A stretch of 49,836 nucleotides of DNA from Bacteroidota bacterium. Lineage in GTDB: Bacteria > Bacteroidota > Bacteroidia > JACCXN01. The DNA lies in NCBI GenBank assembly GCA_947462515.1, contig CANHPJ010000001.1:1-49836 (forward strand), given 5' to 3'. The notes below the pieces were generated by a model. It ran no database searches and was not told the origin of the DNA. It saw nothing but the letters and a program-made list of their open reading frames with translations. Made by a program: the position numbers and the translations under genes. The first letter of the stretch is position 1; every line of letters begins with the position of its first letter. Shown here piece by piece: positions 25,009 to 33,896 of this stretch.

Positions 25009-26247
25009 TTGAAAAATAGCACTCCTAACAAATTGAAAATATTCAACGATCCCATTTATGGATTTGTTAATATTCCATATGAAATAATTTACGATTTAAT
25101 AGAACATCCTTATTTTCAAAGATTAAGGAGAATAAAACAATTAGGAATGACTCACCTGGTATACCCCGGTGCATTGCACACGAGATTTCATCACGCGCTT
25201 GGAGCGATGTTTCTTATGACAGAGGCAATCGATGTACTGAGGAATAAGGGCAATGAAATAAGCGATGAGGAGGCAATAGGAGCCACAATAGCGATTTTGC
25301 TTCACGACATAGGGCATGGTCCTTTTTCGCATGCTTTGGAACATTCAATTGTAGAGAACATAACCCACGAAGACATTTCGGCGCTATTCATGGATAAACT
25401 AAACCAGGAATTTGACGGGAAATTGAATTTGGCAATTTCCATATTTAGAGGCCAGTACAAGAAAAGATTTTTACATCAATTAGTTTCAAGCCAACTTGAT
25501 GTTGACAGGTTAGATTATTTAAAAAGAGATAGTTTTTTTACCGGTGTATCGGAAGGAGTTATAAGTTCTGAAAGAATAATTAAAATGTTAAATGTTGTTG
25601 ATGATGAATTAGCAGTCGAATCCAAAGGGATTTATTCTGTCGAAAAATTTATCATTGCCAGGCGTTTAATGTACTGGCAAGTATATCTTCATAAAACAGT
25701 AATTTCAGCAGAATATTTATTAGTAAACATTTTAAAAAGAGCCAAGGAACTGGCCTCTCAGGATAGAGAATTATTTTGCACACCTGCTTTTAGAACCTTT
25801 CTATATAACAAAATAAATAGAGAAAGTTTTGAAACTAACAAAGCCTTATTAGATACTTTTTCTGAACTCGATGACTATGACATTTTCACATCCATAAAAA
25901 CCTGGACAAAACACGATGACCATGTGCTATCGAAGCTTTGCAGAAATTTAACAAACAGAAACCTATACAAAATAGAAATACAAAAAAATCCATTCAGTAA
26001 AGATTATATAGAACAAAAAGTAAAAAAAATAAAAGAAAAATATAATTTTTCAGAAGAGGAAAGTAATTATTTTGTTTTTACCAATTTCATCTCAAACAAT
26101 GCTTATAATCCACAAATTGACACGATTAACATCATAGATAAGGACAGCAATTTAATAGACATAGCCGAAGCAGCTGATCAATTAAATATCTCAGCACTTT
26201 CAAAACCGGTAAAAAAATACTTTCTTTGCTATCCTAAAGATATTTAA
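25009..26247 (+). CDS. HD superfamily phosphohydrolase
   Basis: The 412-residue product is an HD-domain hydrolase of the COG1078 type, relatives of which act on deoxynucleoside triphosphates; the substrate here is unknown. The motifs are RIKQLGMTHLVYPGALHTR, HH at 61-62, and the HD pair His99-Asp100 in LLHDIGHGPFSH, then LDVDRLDYLKRD near 165, all metal-site features. There is no ATG before residue 47; the start is either the TTG at 25009 or a second TTG at 25033 (just before KIFNDPIYGF). It is divergent from porX and is followed by lpxD after 36 bases. Confidence 0.9.
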   Translation: MKNSTPNKLKIFNDPIYGFVNIPYEIIYDLIEHPYFQRLRRIKQLGMTHLVYPGALHTRFHHALGAMFLMTEAIDVLRNKGNEISDEEAIGATIAILLHDIGHGPFSHALEHSIVENITHEDISALFMDKLNQEFDGKLNLAISIFRGQYKKRFLHQLVSSQLDVDRLDYLKRDSFFTGVSEGVISSERIIKMLNVVDDELAVESKGIYSVEKFIIARRLMYWQVYLHKTVISAEYLLVNILKRAKELASQDRELFCTPAFRTFLYNKINRESFETNKALLDTFSELDDYDIFTSIKTWTKHDDHVLSKLCRNLTNRNLYKIEIQKNPFSKDYIEQKVKKIKEKYNFSEEESNYFVFTNFISNNAYNPQIDTINIIDKDSNLIDIAEAADQLNISALSKPVKKYFLCYPKDI

Positions 26248-26283
26248 CACGAGCAAAAGTTTAATTAATATAAATTTTGAGCT

Positions 26284-27348
26284 ATGGAATTTACAGCTGC
26301 TAAAATAGCACAAATACTGGAAGGAACCGTTGAAGGAAATCCAGAGATAAGTGTAAATACACTTTCAAAAATTGAAGAAGGGACAAACAAATCAATTACC
26401 TTTTTAGCTAATCCTCAATACACTCCATACATATATACAACAGATGCATCAATTGTTATAGTAAACAGGAGCTTTGTTCCAGAAAAACCACTAAAAGAAA
26501 CATGCACCCTGATAAGGGTTGATGACGCATATAAGGCTTTTGCGATGCTTTTGGATGCTTACAATACTTTTAAAACTAACAAAACTGGCATCGAACCTCA
26601 ATCATATATTTCCTCATCTGCAAAACTAGGCCAACAACTTTATGTTGGGTCCTTTGCCTATATAGGAGAAAATGTAATTATTGGTAACAATGTTAAAATA
26701 TACCCACATTGTTACATTGGAGATAACGTTGTAATTAAAGATAATACGACAGTTTTTTCAGGTGTAAAAATATATCATGATTGTATCATAGGTAAATCAT
26801 GCACGATACATGCAGGGGTTGTAATAGGCGCAGACGGGTTTGGCTTCGCCCCTAATCAGGAAAACAATTATATAAAGGTTGCCCAGATAGGAAACGTGAT
26901 ACTTGAAGATCATATAGAAATTGGATCAAACACAACTATTGACAGAGCTACTTTAGGGTCAACAATAATAAGAAAAGGAGTTAAACTGGACAACTTAATT
27001 CAGATTGCGCATAATGTAGAGATTGGAGAAAACACCGTAATAGCATCCCAAACAGGAATTGCAGGATCAACAAAAATCGGTAGCGACTGCATGATAGGCG
27101 GTCAAGTTGGAATAATTGGTCATATAACAATAGCAAACAAGGTAAAAATTGCGGCACAATCAGGGGTAGGTTCAAGTATTACAAAAGAGGGTGAAATTTT
27201 GCAAGGATCACCAGCATTTACAATCGGTGATTTTAAGCGCTCCTATGTATCATTTAGAAATTTACCTGAGATAAGTGGGAAGATAAAAGAACTAGAAGAA
27301 AACATTAAAGAGCTAAAAAAACTAGCTAAATCATTACAAGATGAGTGA
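26284..27348 (+). CDS. lpxD: UDP-3-O-acylglucosamine N-acyltransferase
   Basis: LpxD adds the second acyl chain in lipid A synthesis at the cytoplasmic side of the inner membrane. The 354-residue product has an N-terminal uridine-binding domain (about 1-100), a left-handed beta-helix of hexapeptide repeats (about 105-315) and a C-terminal helical region (ELEENIKELKKLAK). The catalytic His is 243 in QIAHNVEIG. GVVIGADGFGFAPN near 178-191 is also typical. Its last bases overlap the start of lpxC by 8 (ATGAGTGA), pointing to coupled translation. Confidence 0.96.
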   Translation: MEFTAAKIAQILEGTVEGNPEISVNTLSKIEEGTNKSITFLANPQYTPYIYTTDASIVIVNRSFVPEKPLKETCTLIRVDDAYKAFAMLLDAYNTFKTNKTGIEPQSYISSSAKLGQQLYVGSFAYIGENVIIGNNVKIYPHCYIGDNVVIKDNTTVFSGVKIYHDCIIGKSCTIHAGVVIGADGFGFAPNQENNYIKVAQIGNVILEDHIEIGSNTTIDRATLGSTIIRKGVKLDNLIQIAHNVEIGENTVIASQTGIAGSTKIGSDCMIGGQVGIIGHITIANKVKIAAQSGVGSSITKEGEILQGSPAFTIGDFKRSYVSFRNLPEISGKIKELEENIKELKKLAKSLQDE

Positions 27349-28732
27349 AAAACAAAGAACAATAAATACAAGTGTAAGTGTTTCAGGAATAGGCTTGCAC
27401 ACAGGGAAAAAATCTACATTAACTTTTAAACCTGCACCTGAAAATCATGGATATAAGTTTCAAAGAATTGATTTAGAAGGACAACCAATCATAGTTGCAG
27501 ACGTAGACAATGTTATTGACACATCCAGGGGTACTACACTTTCAAAAAACGGAGCCAATATTCATACTACAGAGCACGTATTAGCAGCTTTAGTAGGCTC
27601 TAAAGTTGACAATGTATTAATGGAAATTGATGGCCCTGAAGTACCAATTATGGATGGAAGCTCATTACTTTTCATAAAAGCGTTAGAACAAGCAGGATAT
27701 ATAGAACAAGCCGCTGAGAGAGAATATTTTGTTATAAAAGAAAACATCACATTCGAGGACCCTGAAAAGGGAGTAGAAATGCTTGCTGTTCCGCAGGAAG
27801 ATTATAGACTGACAGTTATGGTAGACTATAAATCAAAATTATTAGGAACGCAGCATGCATCGATGTATAATCTTGAGGAGTTCAAAACTGAAATTTCACC
27901 CTGTAGGACTTTCGTATTTTTGCATGAACTGGAGGCATTATTGGAGAAGGATCTAATCAAGGGAGGAGATCTCGACAATGCAATAGTGATGGTGGCAAGA
28001 GAAACAAAGCAAGAAGAATTGGATAAACTAGCCAGTTTATTAAACAAACCTAAGGTAGAAATAAAAGGAATAGGAGTTTTAAACAATACCGATTTAAAAT
28101 TCGAAAACGAGCCTGCAAAGCATAAATTACTTGACATAATAGGTGATTTAGCCTTAATTGGAAAGCCAATTAAAGGTCACATTTTGGCAGCAAGACCAGG
28201 GCATGCGGGGAATGTAGCATTTGCAAAAAAGATTAAACAAATCATAAAAGAGCAAAGTAACAATGATGCTCCGCATTATGATCCGAATATAGCTCCAATT
28301 TTCAACATTAATGATATCACCGGATTGCTTCCTCATCGTCAACCTTTTCTATTGATTGACAAAATAATAGAGATGAGCGAAAATCATGTGGTAGGATTAA
28401 AAAACGTGACCATGAATGAGGAGTTTTTCAAGGGTCACTTTCCGGGGAGTCCAGTAATGCCGGGAGTACTATTAATAGAGGCGATGGCTCAAACGGGAGG
28501 AGTCTTCACATTAAGTTCTGTTCCAGATCCAGAAAACTACCTCACCTATTTTATGAAAATAGACAAAGTAAGGTTTAAGCAAAAAGTATTGCCAGGTGAT
28601 ACTGTTCTATTCAAGCTTGAGTTACTTACTCCGATTCGCAGAGGAATATGCCATATGTATGGCAAAGCTTATGTTGGAAAAAACGTAGTAATGGAAGGTG
28701 AATTAATGGCACAAATTTCAAAAATAAAATAA
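27341..28732 (+). CDS. lpxC-fabZ: Bifunctional UDP-3-O-acyl-GlcNAc deacetylase / 3-hydroxyacyl-ACP dehydratase
   Basis: The 463-residue protein joins two enzymes, a trait of Bacteroidota. Residues 1 to about 310 are LpxC, the zinc deacetylase that commits flux to lipid A; zinc-site features are TTEHVLAAL (His79) and, near the end, HKLLDIIGDLAL and GHILAARPGH. Residues from about 328 (GLLPHRQPFLLIDKI) to the end are FabZ, a hot-dog-fold dehydratase with the catalytic pair His366 in KGHFPG and Glu380 in LLIEAMAQ, 14 residues apart as in FabZ. The two compete for related 3-hydroxyacyl pools, so the fusion may balance lipid A against fatty acids. Ends 3 bases before lpxA. Confidence 0.97.
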   Translation: MSEKQRTINTSVSVSGIGLHTGKKSTLTFKPAPENHGYKFQRIDLEGQPIIVADVDNVIDTSRGTTLSKNGANIHTTEHVLAALVGSKVDNVLMEIDGPEVPIMDGSSLLFIKALEQAGYIEQAAEREYFVIKENITFEDPEKGVEMLAVPQEDYRLTVMVDYKSKLLGTQHASMYNLEEFKTEISPCRTFVFLHELEALLEKDLIKGGDLDNAIVMVARETKQEELDKLASLLNKPKVEIKGIGVLNNTDLKFENEPAKHKLLDIIGDLALIGKPIKGHILAARPGHAGNVAFAKKIKQIIKEQSNNDAPHYDPNIAPIFNINDITGLLPHRQPFLLIDKIIEMSENHVVGLKNVTMNEEFFKGHFPGSPVMPGVLLIEAMAQTGGVFTLSSVPDPENYLTYFMKIDKVRFKQKVLPGDTVLFKLELLTPIRRGICHMYGKAYVGKNVVMEGELMAQISKIK

Positions 28733-28735
28733 AAC

Positions 28736-29521
28736 ATGGCGCATAATCTTTCTTTCATTCATCCAGATGCCAAGATTGGAAAAGATGTAGTAATAGAACC
28801 CTTTGCATACATAGCAGGAAATGTTGTAATTGGGGAGGGCACATGGGTTGGTCCAAACGTAACAATAATGGATGGAGCCAGAATAGGAAAAAACTGTAAA
28901 ATTTTTCCAGGAGCGGTAATATCGGCTATTCCTCAAGATTTAAAATTTGCCGGAGAAGACACACTCACTGAAATAGGAGACAATACTGTAATAAGAGAAT
29001 GTGTTACCATAAACCGAGGTACTACTGACAAATACACAACCAAGGTAGGTGACAATTGTCTTTTAATGGCATATGTTCACGTAGCTCACGATTGCATATT
29101 AGGCAATAATATCATAATGGCCAATAGTGTAAATCTGGCAGGACATGTTAATGTTGAGGATCATGTTATATTAGAGGGATTAGTAGCTGTTCAGCAATTT
29201 GTAACTATCGGAGCACATGCATTTGTCACAGGAGGGTCTCTAGTGAGAAAAAACATCCCTCCTTTCGTAAAAGCAGCAAGAGAGCCCTTGACATACATGG
29301 GTGTTAATAGCGTTGGATTGCGACGAAGAGGATTTTCAAATGAACAGATCACTCAGATTGAGGAAATCTATAGAACTATATATGTAAGAGGTCACAACAC
29401 TTCAAACGCACTCTCCATAGTTGAATTGGAAGCTCCAAATTCAAATGAGAAGGATCAGATACTCACTTTCATCCGAAAGTCTACAAATGGGATAATCCGA
29501 GGAATGTTTAATGCTGTTTAA
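28736..29521 (+). CDS. lpxA: UDP-N-acetylglucosamine O-acyltransferase
   Basis: LpxA transfers the first 3-hydroxyacyl chain to UDP-GlcNAc. The 261-residue product is a normal-length left-handed beta-helix (about residues 1-185) with a C-terminal helical part (NSVGLRRRGFSNEQITQIE). The catalytic His is 118 in HVAHDC, equivalent to E. coli His125. The motif RECVTINRGT near residue 85 is also typical. It is the third gene of the lipid A block lpxD-lpxC/fabZ-lpxA, immediately after lpxC-fabZ. Confidence 0.97.
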   Translation: MAHNLSFIHPDAKIGKDVVIEPFAYIAGNVVIGEGTWVGPNVTIMDGARIGKNCKIFPGAVISAIPQDLKFAGEDTLTEIGDNTVIRECVTINRGTTDKYTTKVGDNCLLMAYVHVAHDCILGNNIIMANSVNLAGHVNVEDHVILEGLVAVQQFVTIGAHAFVTGGSLVRKNIPPFVKAAREPLTYMGVNSVGLRRRGFSNEQITQIEEIYRTIYVRGHNTSNALSIVELEAPNSNEKDQILTFIRKSTNGIIRGMFNAV

Positions 29522-29596
29522 TATACTTTAAAAGAAAAGTTAAAATTTCAAAACTTATTACCATTAAATAATCCTGAAACCAGTAAAGAAAACAAA

Positions 29597-30217
29597 ATGA
29601 AAATCATACTCAAGGATATTGGAAAAAGATTCAATAGGGAGTGGGTTTTCAAGAATATAAACTTAGAGTTTGAAAATTCAGGGGGCGTTGTAATATTGGG
29701 GGGCAATGGCTCAGGTAAATCTACATTTTTAAAAGTATTAGCGGGAAATACCCTTCCCTCGGAAGGTTCTATAAAATACCTTGATGAACAGTCCAGAACT
29801 ATTGCATCAGAGTCAATTTTCAGAAGCTTATCATTTTCAAGTCCATACCTGGAACTTTTCGATGAGTTTTCGTTGAAAGAAACTTTAAATTTCCACTCTA
29901 AATTTAAGCCCTTATTACTTGGCAACACCGAAATAATTGAATTAGCCTATTTGGATAAAGCAACTGAAAAGCCGATTAAACATTTTTCATCGGGAATGAA
30001 ACAAAGAGTTAGATTGGCCTTAGCAGTACTTTCGGATTGCCCTATTCTTTTTCTTGATGAACCTACCTCAAATTTGGATTCAAAAGGCATATCTTGGTAT
30101 AAAGAAATAATTGAGAAATACGCAAAAAACAAGCTTATTTTTGTTGGATCAAACAATCAAGAAAACGAATATTTTTTTTGTAATAAAAGCATAAATATTG
30201 AGGCATATAAAGCATAA
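29597..30217 (+). CDS. Lone ABC ATPase lacking Q-loop Gln and H-loop His
   Basis: The 206-residue product is a single nucleotide-binding domain, of CcmA-like size. Walker A is GGNGSGKST (35-43), the signature is FSSGMKQR (130-137), and Walker B is CPILFLDEPTSNLD (148-161). Where a Q-loop Gln is expected it has SFSSPYLELF (79-88), and where the switch His is expected it has VGSNNQENEY (183-192). So ATP binding and dimer formation look possible, but hydrolysis and coupling may be altered. No permease gene is adjacent. From memory, a similar gene sits near lpxA in other Bacteroidota. Role unknown; a part in envelope lipid transport is only a guess from context. Confidence 0.88.
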   Translation: MKIILKDIGKRFNREWVFKNINLEFENSGGVVILGGNGSGKSTFLKVLAGNTLPSEGSIKYLDEQSRTIASESIFRSLSFSSPYLELFDEFSLKETLNFHSKFKPLLLGNTEIIELAYLDKATEKPIKHFSSGMKQRVRLALAVLSDCPILFLDEPTSNLDSKGISWYKEIIEKYAKNKLIFVGSNNQENEYFFCNKSINIEAYKA

Positions 30218-30378
30218 AAATATTTCAAACAATAAGCAGATTTCTAATTAAAACATCAAGAGGATTTTATAAAAAAGCTTTTTAAATTCAAACTATTAAA
30301 AGCTGAATATTTAAACTTTTTTTCCACACAACTGTTTTGTAAAAAGGACAAAGAAGGCTATTTTATTGAAATTACATG

Positions 30379-30408
30379 TTGCAGTTTTAATGAATAACCT
30401 TAACTTTG
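30379..30408 (+). promoter_or_regulatory. Bacteroidota-type promoter of efp
   Basis: TTG at 30379-30381, 19 bases, then TAACTTTG at 30401-30408: an exact match to TTG-N19-TAnnTTTG. Transcription should start near 30415, about 27 bases before the efp ATG at 30442. Confidence 0.75.
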
Positions 30409-30441
30409 CCCACCAAAAATTAATCAAAAACAAAAACAAAA

Positions 30442-31002
30442 ATGGCTACTACTCAAGACGTAAATGTTGGAACTATTATCAGATACAATAATGAGCTTTG
30501 TCAAATTATTGAATGGCAACATAGGACACCCGGTAATCTTAGAGCTTTTTATCAAGCAAAAATGAGAAATCTTATTTCAGGTAAATTGGCAGAATATCGA
30601 TTCAGATCAGGAGAGAGCATAGTAACTGTTAGGATAGAGTATAAGATGTTGCAATATATTTATGAAGAGGGAGACAGTATAGTTTGTATGGATAACGAAA
30701 CGTTTGAACAACTTTATATTCCTACTGCCTTATTTGGAGAAACCTTTAAATTTTTAAAAGAGGGAATGGAAGTTAAGGTTTCATTTGAGGATGAGACGCC
30801 AATTTTGGCTGAAGGACCAACTTTTGTGGAGCTAATCATAACCTACAGTGAACCTGGAGTGAAGGGAGATACAGCGACTAATACTCTAAAACCGGCAACG
30901 TTGGAGACAGGCGCAATAGTAAATGTTCCATTATTTGTTAACGAGGGTGAAAAAATTAAAATAGATACCAGAACAAGTTCTTACGTTGAACGAGTAAAAT
31001 AA
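30442..31002 (+). CDS. efp: Elongation factor P with Asn at the loop tip
   Basis: EF-P binds between the P and E sites and rescues ribosomes stalled at polyproline. The 186-residue product has all three beta-barrel domains, from MATTQDVNVG to SSYVERVK. Domain I, which reaches toward the peptidyl-transferase centre, has the loop HRTPGNLRAF in place of the E. coli VKPGKGQAF. The residue aligned with the beta-lysylated Lys34 is Asn32, and the usual Arg32 (EarP) site is also not present in the same form. So the known lysine or arginine modification at this position is not possible here. An exact promoter precedes it and a strong hairpin follows. Confidence 0.96.
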   Translation: MATTQDVNVGTIIRYNNELCQIIEWQHRTPGNLRAFYQAKMRNLISGKLAEYRFRSGESIVTVRIEYKMLQYIYEEGDSIVCMDNETFEQLYIPTALFGETFKFLKEGMEVKVSFEDETPILAEGPTFVELIITYSEPGVKGDTATNTLKPATLETGAIVNVPLFVNEGEKIKIDTRTSSYVERVK

Positions 31003-31052
31003 ATTAAAGAAGTAATCTTTTACTTTTAAACCTAATTTTGGGTTAGACAATT

Positions 31053-31092
31053 AAAAAAGTTAATAAAACCAAACAGTTTTATTAACTTTTTT
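31053..31092. terminator. Strong terminator after efp
   Basis: A perfect 17-base-pair hairpin: AAAAAAGTTAATAAAAC (31053-31069), loop of 6, GTTTTATTAACTTTTTT (31076-31092). Runs of A on one side and T on the other make it look usable from both strands. It lies 50 bases after the efp stop codon and 53 before the next gene. Confidence 0.85.
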
Positions 31093-31144
31093 CTTTTATG
31101 CAAATTACGACATTAATTCTAAAACATAAGAAATATTGATTCTG

Positions 31145-32374
31145 ATGAGTAAACCAATTAATCATAAGAACAAAAAAAACATAAAAGATTTAAAACTTGA
31201 CATCTTGTTAGAAATAACAAAATCGATAAATAGCAACGCATCTACAGAAACATTGCTTGGGAAATTCAAGGAGTTTATGACTAACGAATTAATGATTTCA
31301 AAACTATTATTATATAGCTATAACAACCGTTGGGAAATAATTTTAAATTTTGGAATGGACGAAGAAAAGACGGATAAAGAAATAAACATAGAAACAGATT
31401 TAAAGCCCGTTAAAGAAATCACAACACTTCGGAATTCAACAAATGAGCACTTTAATAATTTTGAGGTAATAATTCCGGTATTCCACAAAACAGAGCCTCT
31501 CTCCTATCTTCTAATAGGAAAAAGTAAAAAAAGCGCAAATTTAAAAACCAGTGTTTCAAGGCATCTTCCATTTATTCAAACATTAACCAACATAATTATT
31601 GTAGCAATTGAAAACAAAAAACTTGCCAGACAAAGATTTATACAAGAAGTAACAAAAAAAGAATTAGCACTTGCCTCTCAAATGCAGGCGATGCTATTTC
31701 CAGATGATTTACCCAATAACGAAAAACTAGAAATTTCCGCTATATATAAACCATTACATGAGGTCGGCGGGGATTATTATGATTTTATCCGTATAAATGA
31801 ATATGAAGTATTTATTTGTATGGCTGATGTATCAGGCAAGGGGGTTTCAGCAGCCCTATTAATGTCGAATTTTCAGGCAAATCTGCATGCATTGACAGGA
31901 AGCAAAACATCCTTAATTGATACCATAAAAGTGCTTAATAAAAAGGTTAATTTAAGTGCAAAAGGAGAAAAATTCATCACCTTATTCATCGCTAAATACA
32001 ATCAAAAAACAAAACTTTTAAGTTATATAAATGCAGGTCATAATCCACCATTATTAATGAGTGGAGATAAGGTAAACATATTAAAAACAGGATGCGCAGG
32101 TCTCGGAATGTTTGAAGAAATAGGAACCATTCTTCAGGGAGAGGTCACTGTAAGCCCAAATTCAATATTACTCTGTTATACTGATGGGATAACAGAGATA
32201 GAAAATGAAAAAGAACAAGAATATGGTTTATCGCGTTTAAAAAAGGTATTAAAAATTAACAGGCAAGAAAAAATGGAAAAACTTAATTCAGAAATTATGA
32301 AAGGAATAGAACAATTCAAAGGCTTGAAACCATTTGTTGATGATATAGCTTTATTAAGCTGCAGGTTAAATTAA
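31145..32374 (+). CDS. GAF-like domain and PP2C-type (SpoIIE/RsbU) serine phosphatase
   Basis: The 409-residue product has an N-terminal region (about 20-190) that looks GAF-like, then a linker helix and a PP2C phosphatase domain of the SpoIIE/RsbU type (about 200-409). Motifs for the two-metal site are EVGGDYYDF, MADVSGKGVSAALLMS, INAGHNPPLL, CYTDGITE and DDIALL. Such phosphatases dephosphorylate anti-anti-sigma-like or SiaC-like proteins. The start is the ATG at 31145; an upstream TTG at 31136 only adds three residues. A SiaB/SiaC-like pair lies about 8.5 kb downstream and is a candidate partner set, but other partners are possible. Confidence 0.88.
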   Translation: MSKPINHKNKKNIKDLKLDILLEITKSINSNASTETLLGKFKEFMTNELMISKLLLYSYNNRWEIILNFGMDEEKTDKEINIETDLKPVKEITTLRNSTNEHFNNFEVIIPVFHKTEPLSYLLIGKSKKSANLKTSVSRHLPFIQTLTNIIIVAIENKKLARQRFIQEVTKKELALASQMQAMLFPDDLPNNEKLEISAIYKPLHEVGGDYYDFIRINEYEVFICMADVSGKGVSAALLMSNFQANLHALTGSKTSLIDTIKVLNKKVNLSAKGEKFITLFIAKYNQKTKLLSYINAGHNPPLLMSGDKVNILKTGCAGLGMFEEIGTILQGEVTVSPNSILLCYTDGITEIENEKEQEYGLSRLKKVLKINRQEKMEKLNSEIMKGIEQFKGLKPFVDDIALLSCRLN

Positions 32375-32452
32375 TTTTTTTTATCAAAAGAGCTATAAAA
32401 ACAAATTTTACCTTGAACAAAACATAGTTAAAACAACAATAAATTGCTCGAT

Positions 32453-33880
32453 TTATTCTTGAACCGCGAGTTCCTTTTTATGATAAATATCCATTGCTGT
32501 TATAATGGCAACAAAAGCCCAAAATGGCACAGCAGCCTTATCAGTATCCAAAAAATTATTAATAAATCCATGAACAACATAGGTTGTAAATCCAAGCAAA
32601 ACAGCCAAAATAAGTTTTTTATTATCCTTATCAGAGATAGAATAATACAACAGTGACCCTCGATAGTACACAAAAAATATAATAACAATATAGGCTAGCG
32701 TACCAAAAACACCTTGTTCGGCAAGCGGTCCAATATATTCACTATGAGCATTTCCAAGCGTTCCTGCATTTGTACTGATAATCGTTTTTTCGGTAGAATG
32801 CTGGTACGGGGCATATAAAAACATATACGTACCAGGACCAAAACCTACGAAGGGTCTTTCGTAAAACATTCTAAAAGCAGACTGCCATCTATTGATACGC
32901 TCTAAATTAGAAGCATCAGAATTGATATTGGAAATAGACTGAATATGCTCCGCCATATTATTTGAAGAGTCTTGGCGATTTCTTTCAAGTTTCATTAGAA
33001 TATCACTTTTAAAAGCTAAAATTAATGTTAGGAATATGGCCCCAAAAATAAAAAGGAATTTAAAATTTATTTTAAAATAGTAGATTAAAAATACGCCAAG
33101 AGCAACTACAAGACTTAACCAGGCAGCTCTTGTATAGGAAAGAACTATACCAGCAATAAGTATAATCGTGGCTAATAAAACCAAAAACTTTATTGTGTTG
33201 GAGTATTTTTTTTTATAAAGGACGATTATTAATGGGAACATCATTGCAAGTAGGGCGCCATATGAAGTATGATCATTAAAAAACGGATCCATAACCCAAT
33301 GGGCTGACTCATGGTTAAAACCATATGCAGCATGATTGACGATAGTATAAAGAACAACTGCACAAAGTGGAATCAGAAAAAACACCAAAAAACGTTTAAT
33401 ATTGGCATATTTTTTAAAGAAGAGGACTCCAAAAAAATAGAACGGAACAATAAACCAAAGGCGAGCAATTATGAACTTTATAGAAACGACAGGCAACTGG
33501 CTTGTTATACTTGTAAGAACATTCCAAAAAATACTAAAGATTATTGCTAGGGAGATGGGATGTTTAATAATTGCAAAATCATACTTACGCTCATAAATTA
33601 TTTTCAAAAAAAACAAAAACAAAACACCTGCTAACAGAGGTTCTGTTGGCAAGGATAAAGCAAGCCCAAAATCCGTATCGCCCAAATTTATGGAAAGGGG
33701 GGTAAAAAAAGCAATTATTAACAGCACCTTGTCTAATTGAAAAAAGGTTAGTCCAATAAGCAAGACTGCAATTGGAAGGAGCGTTAACCAATAAAATTGA
33801 TACGTTATAAGCAAGGCATTAATTACAATGAAGCAAATACTGAATATGTAAATAATTTTATTGCTAATTGTTGGACGCAA
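32453..33880 (-). CDS. O-antigen ligase/polymerase-like membrane protein
   Basis: The 475-residue product is a polytopic membrane protein with about 11-12 hydrophobic segments. The region RINRWQSAFRMFYERPF followed by VGFGPGTYMF and NAHSEYIGPLAEQG matches the O-antigen ligase/Wzy C-terminal family (PF04932), including the loop with conserved Arg and His. The family includes WaaL ligase and Wzy polymerase, which cannot be told apart from sequence alone. It is the last of three genes after a flippase and a Wzz-like protein (gap 16 bases). Confidence 0.85.
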   Translation of the reverse strand: MRPTISNKIIYIFSICFIVINALLITYQFYWLTLLPIAVLLIGLTFFQLDKVLLIIAFFTPLSINLGDTDFGLALSLPTEPLLAGVLFLFFLKIIYERKYDFAIIKHPISLAIIFSIFWNVLTSITSQLPVVSIKFIIARLWFIVPFYFFGVLFFKKYANIKRFLVFFLIPLCAVVLYTIVNHAAYGFNHESAHWVMDPFFNDHTSYGALLAMMFPLIIVLYKKKYSNTIKFLVLLATIILIAGIVLSYTRAAWLSLVVALGVFLIYYFKINFKFLFIFGAIFLTLILAFKSDILMKLERNRQDSSNNMAEHIQSISNINSDASNLERINRWQSAFRMFYERPFVGFGPGTYMFLYAPYQHSTEKTIISTNAGTLGNAHSEYIGPLAEQGVFGTLAYIVIIFFVYYRGSLLYYSISDKDNKKLILAVLLGFTTYVVHGFINNFLDTDKAAVPFWAFVAIITAMDIYHKKELAVQE

Positions 33881-33896
33881 GATGCAGTATGATTAA

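Noticed and set aside
24936..25055. N-terminal extension of the PorX reading frame (40 hydrophobic residues)
   Set aside because: The receiver domain starts normally at the ATG of 24933-24935, and the extension would overlap the divergent HD gene.
30218..30378. AAAAAGCTTTTT-type palindrome between the ABC gene and efp as a terminator
   Set aside because: It has no loop and lies in A/T-rich sequence where such palindromes arise by chance.
32500..32688. Short frames within the O-antigen ligase/polymerase gene
   Set aside because: They are in other frames of a confident membrane protein gene and only reflect its AT-rich, hydrophobic codons.
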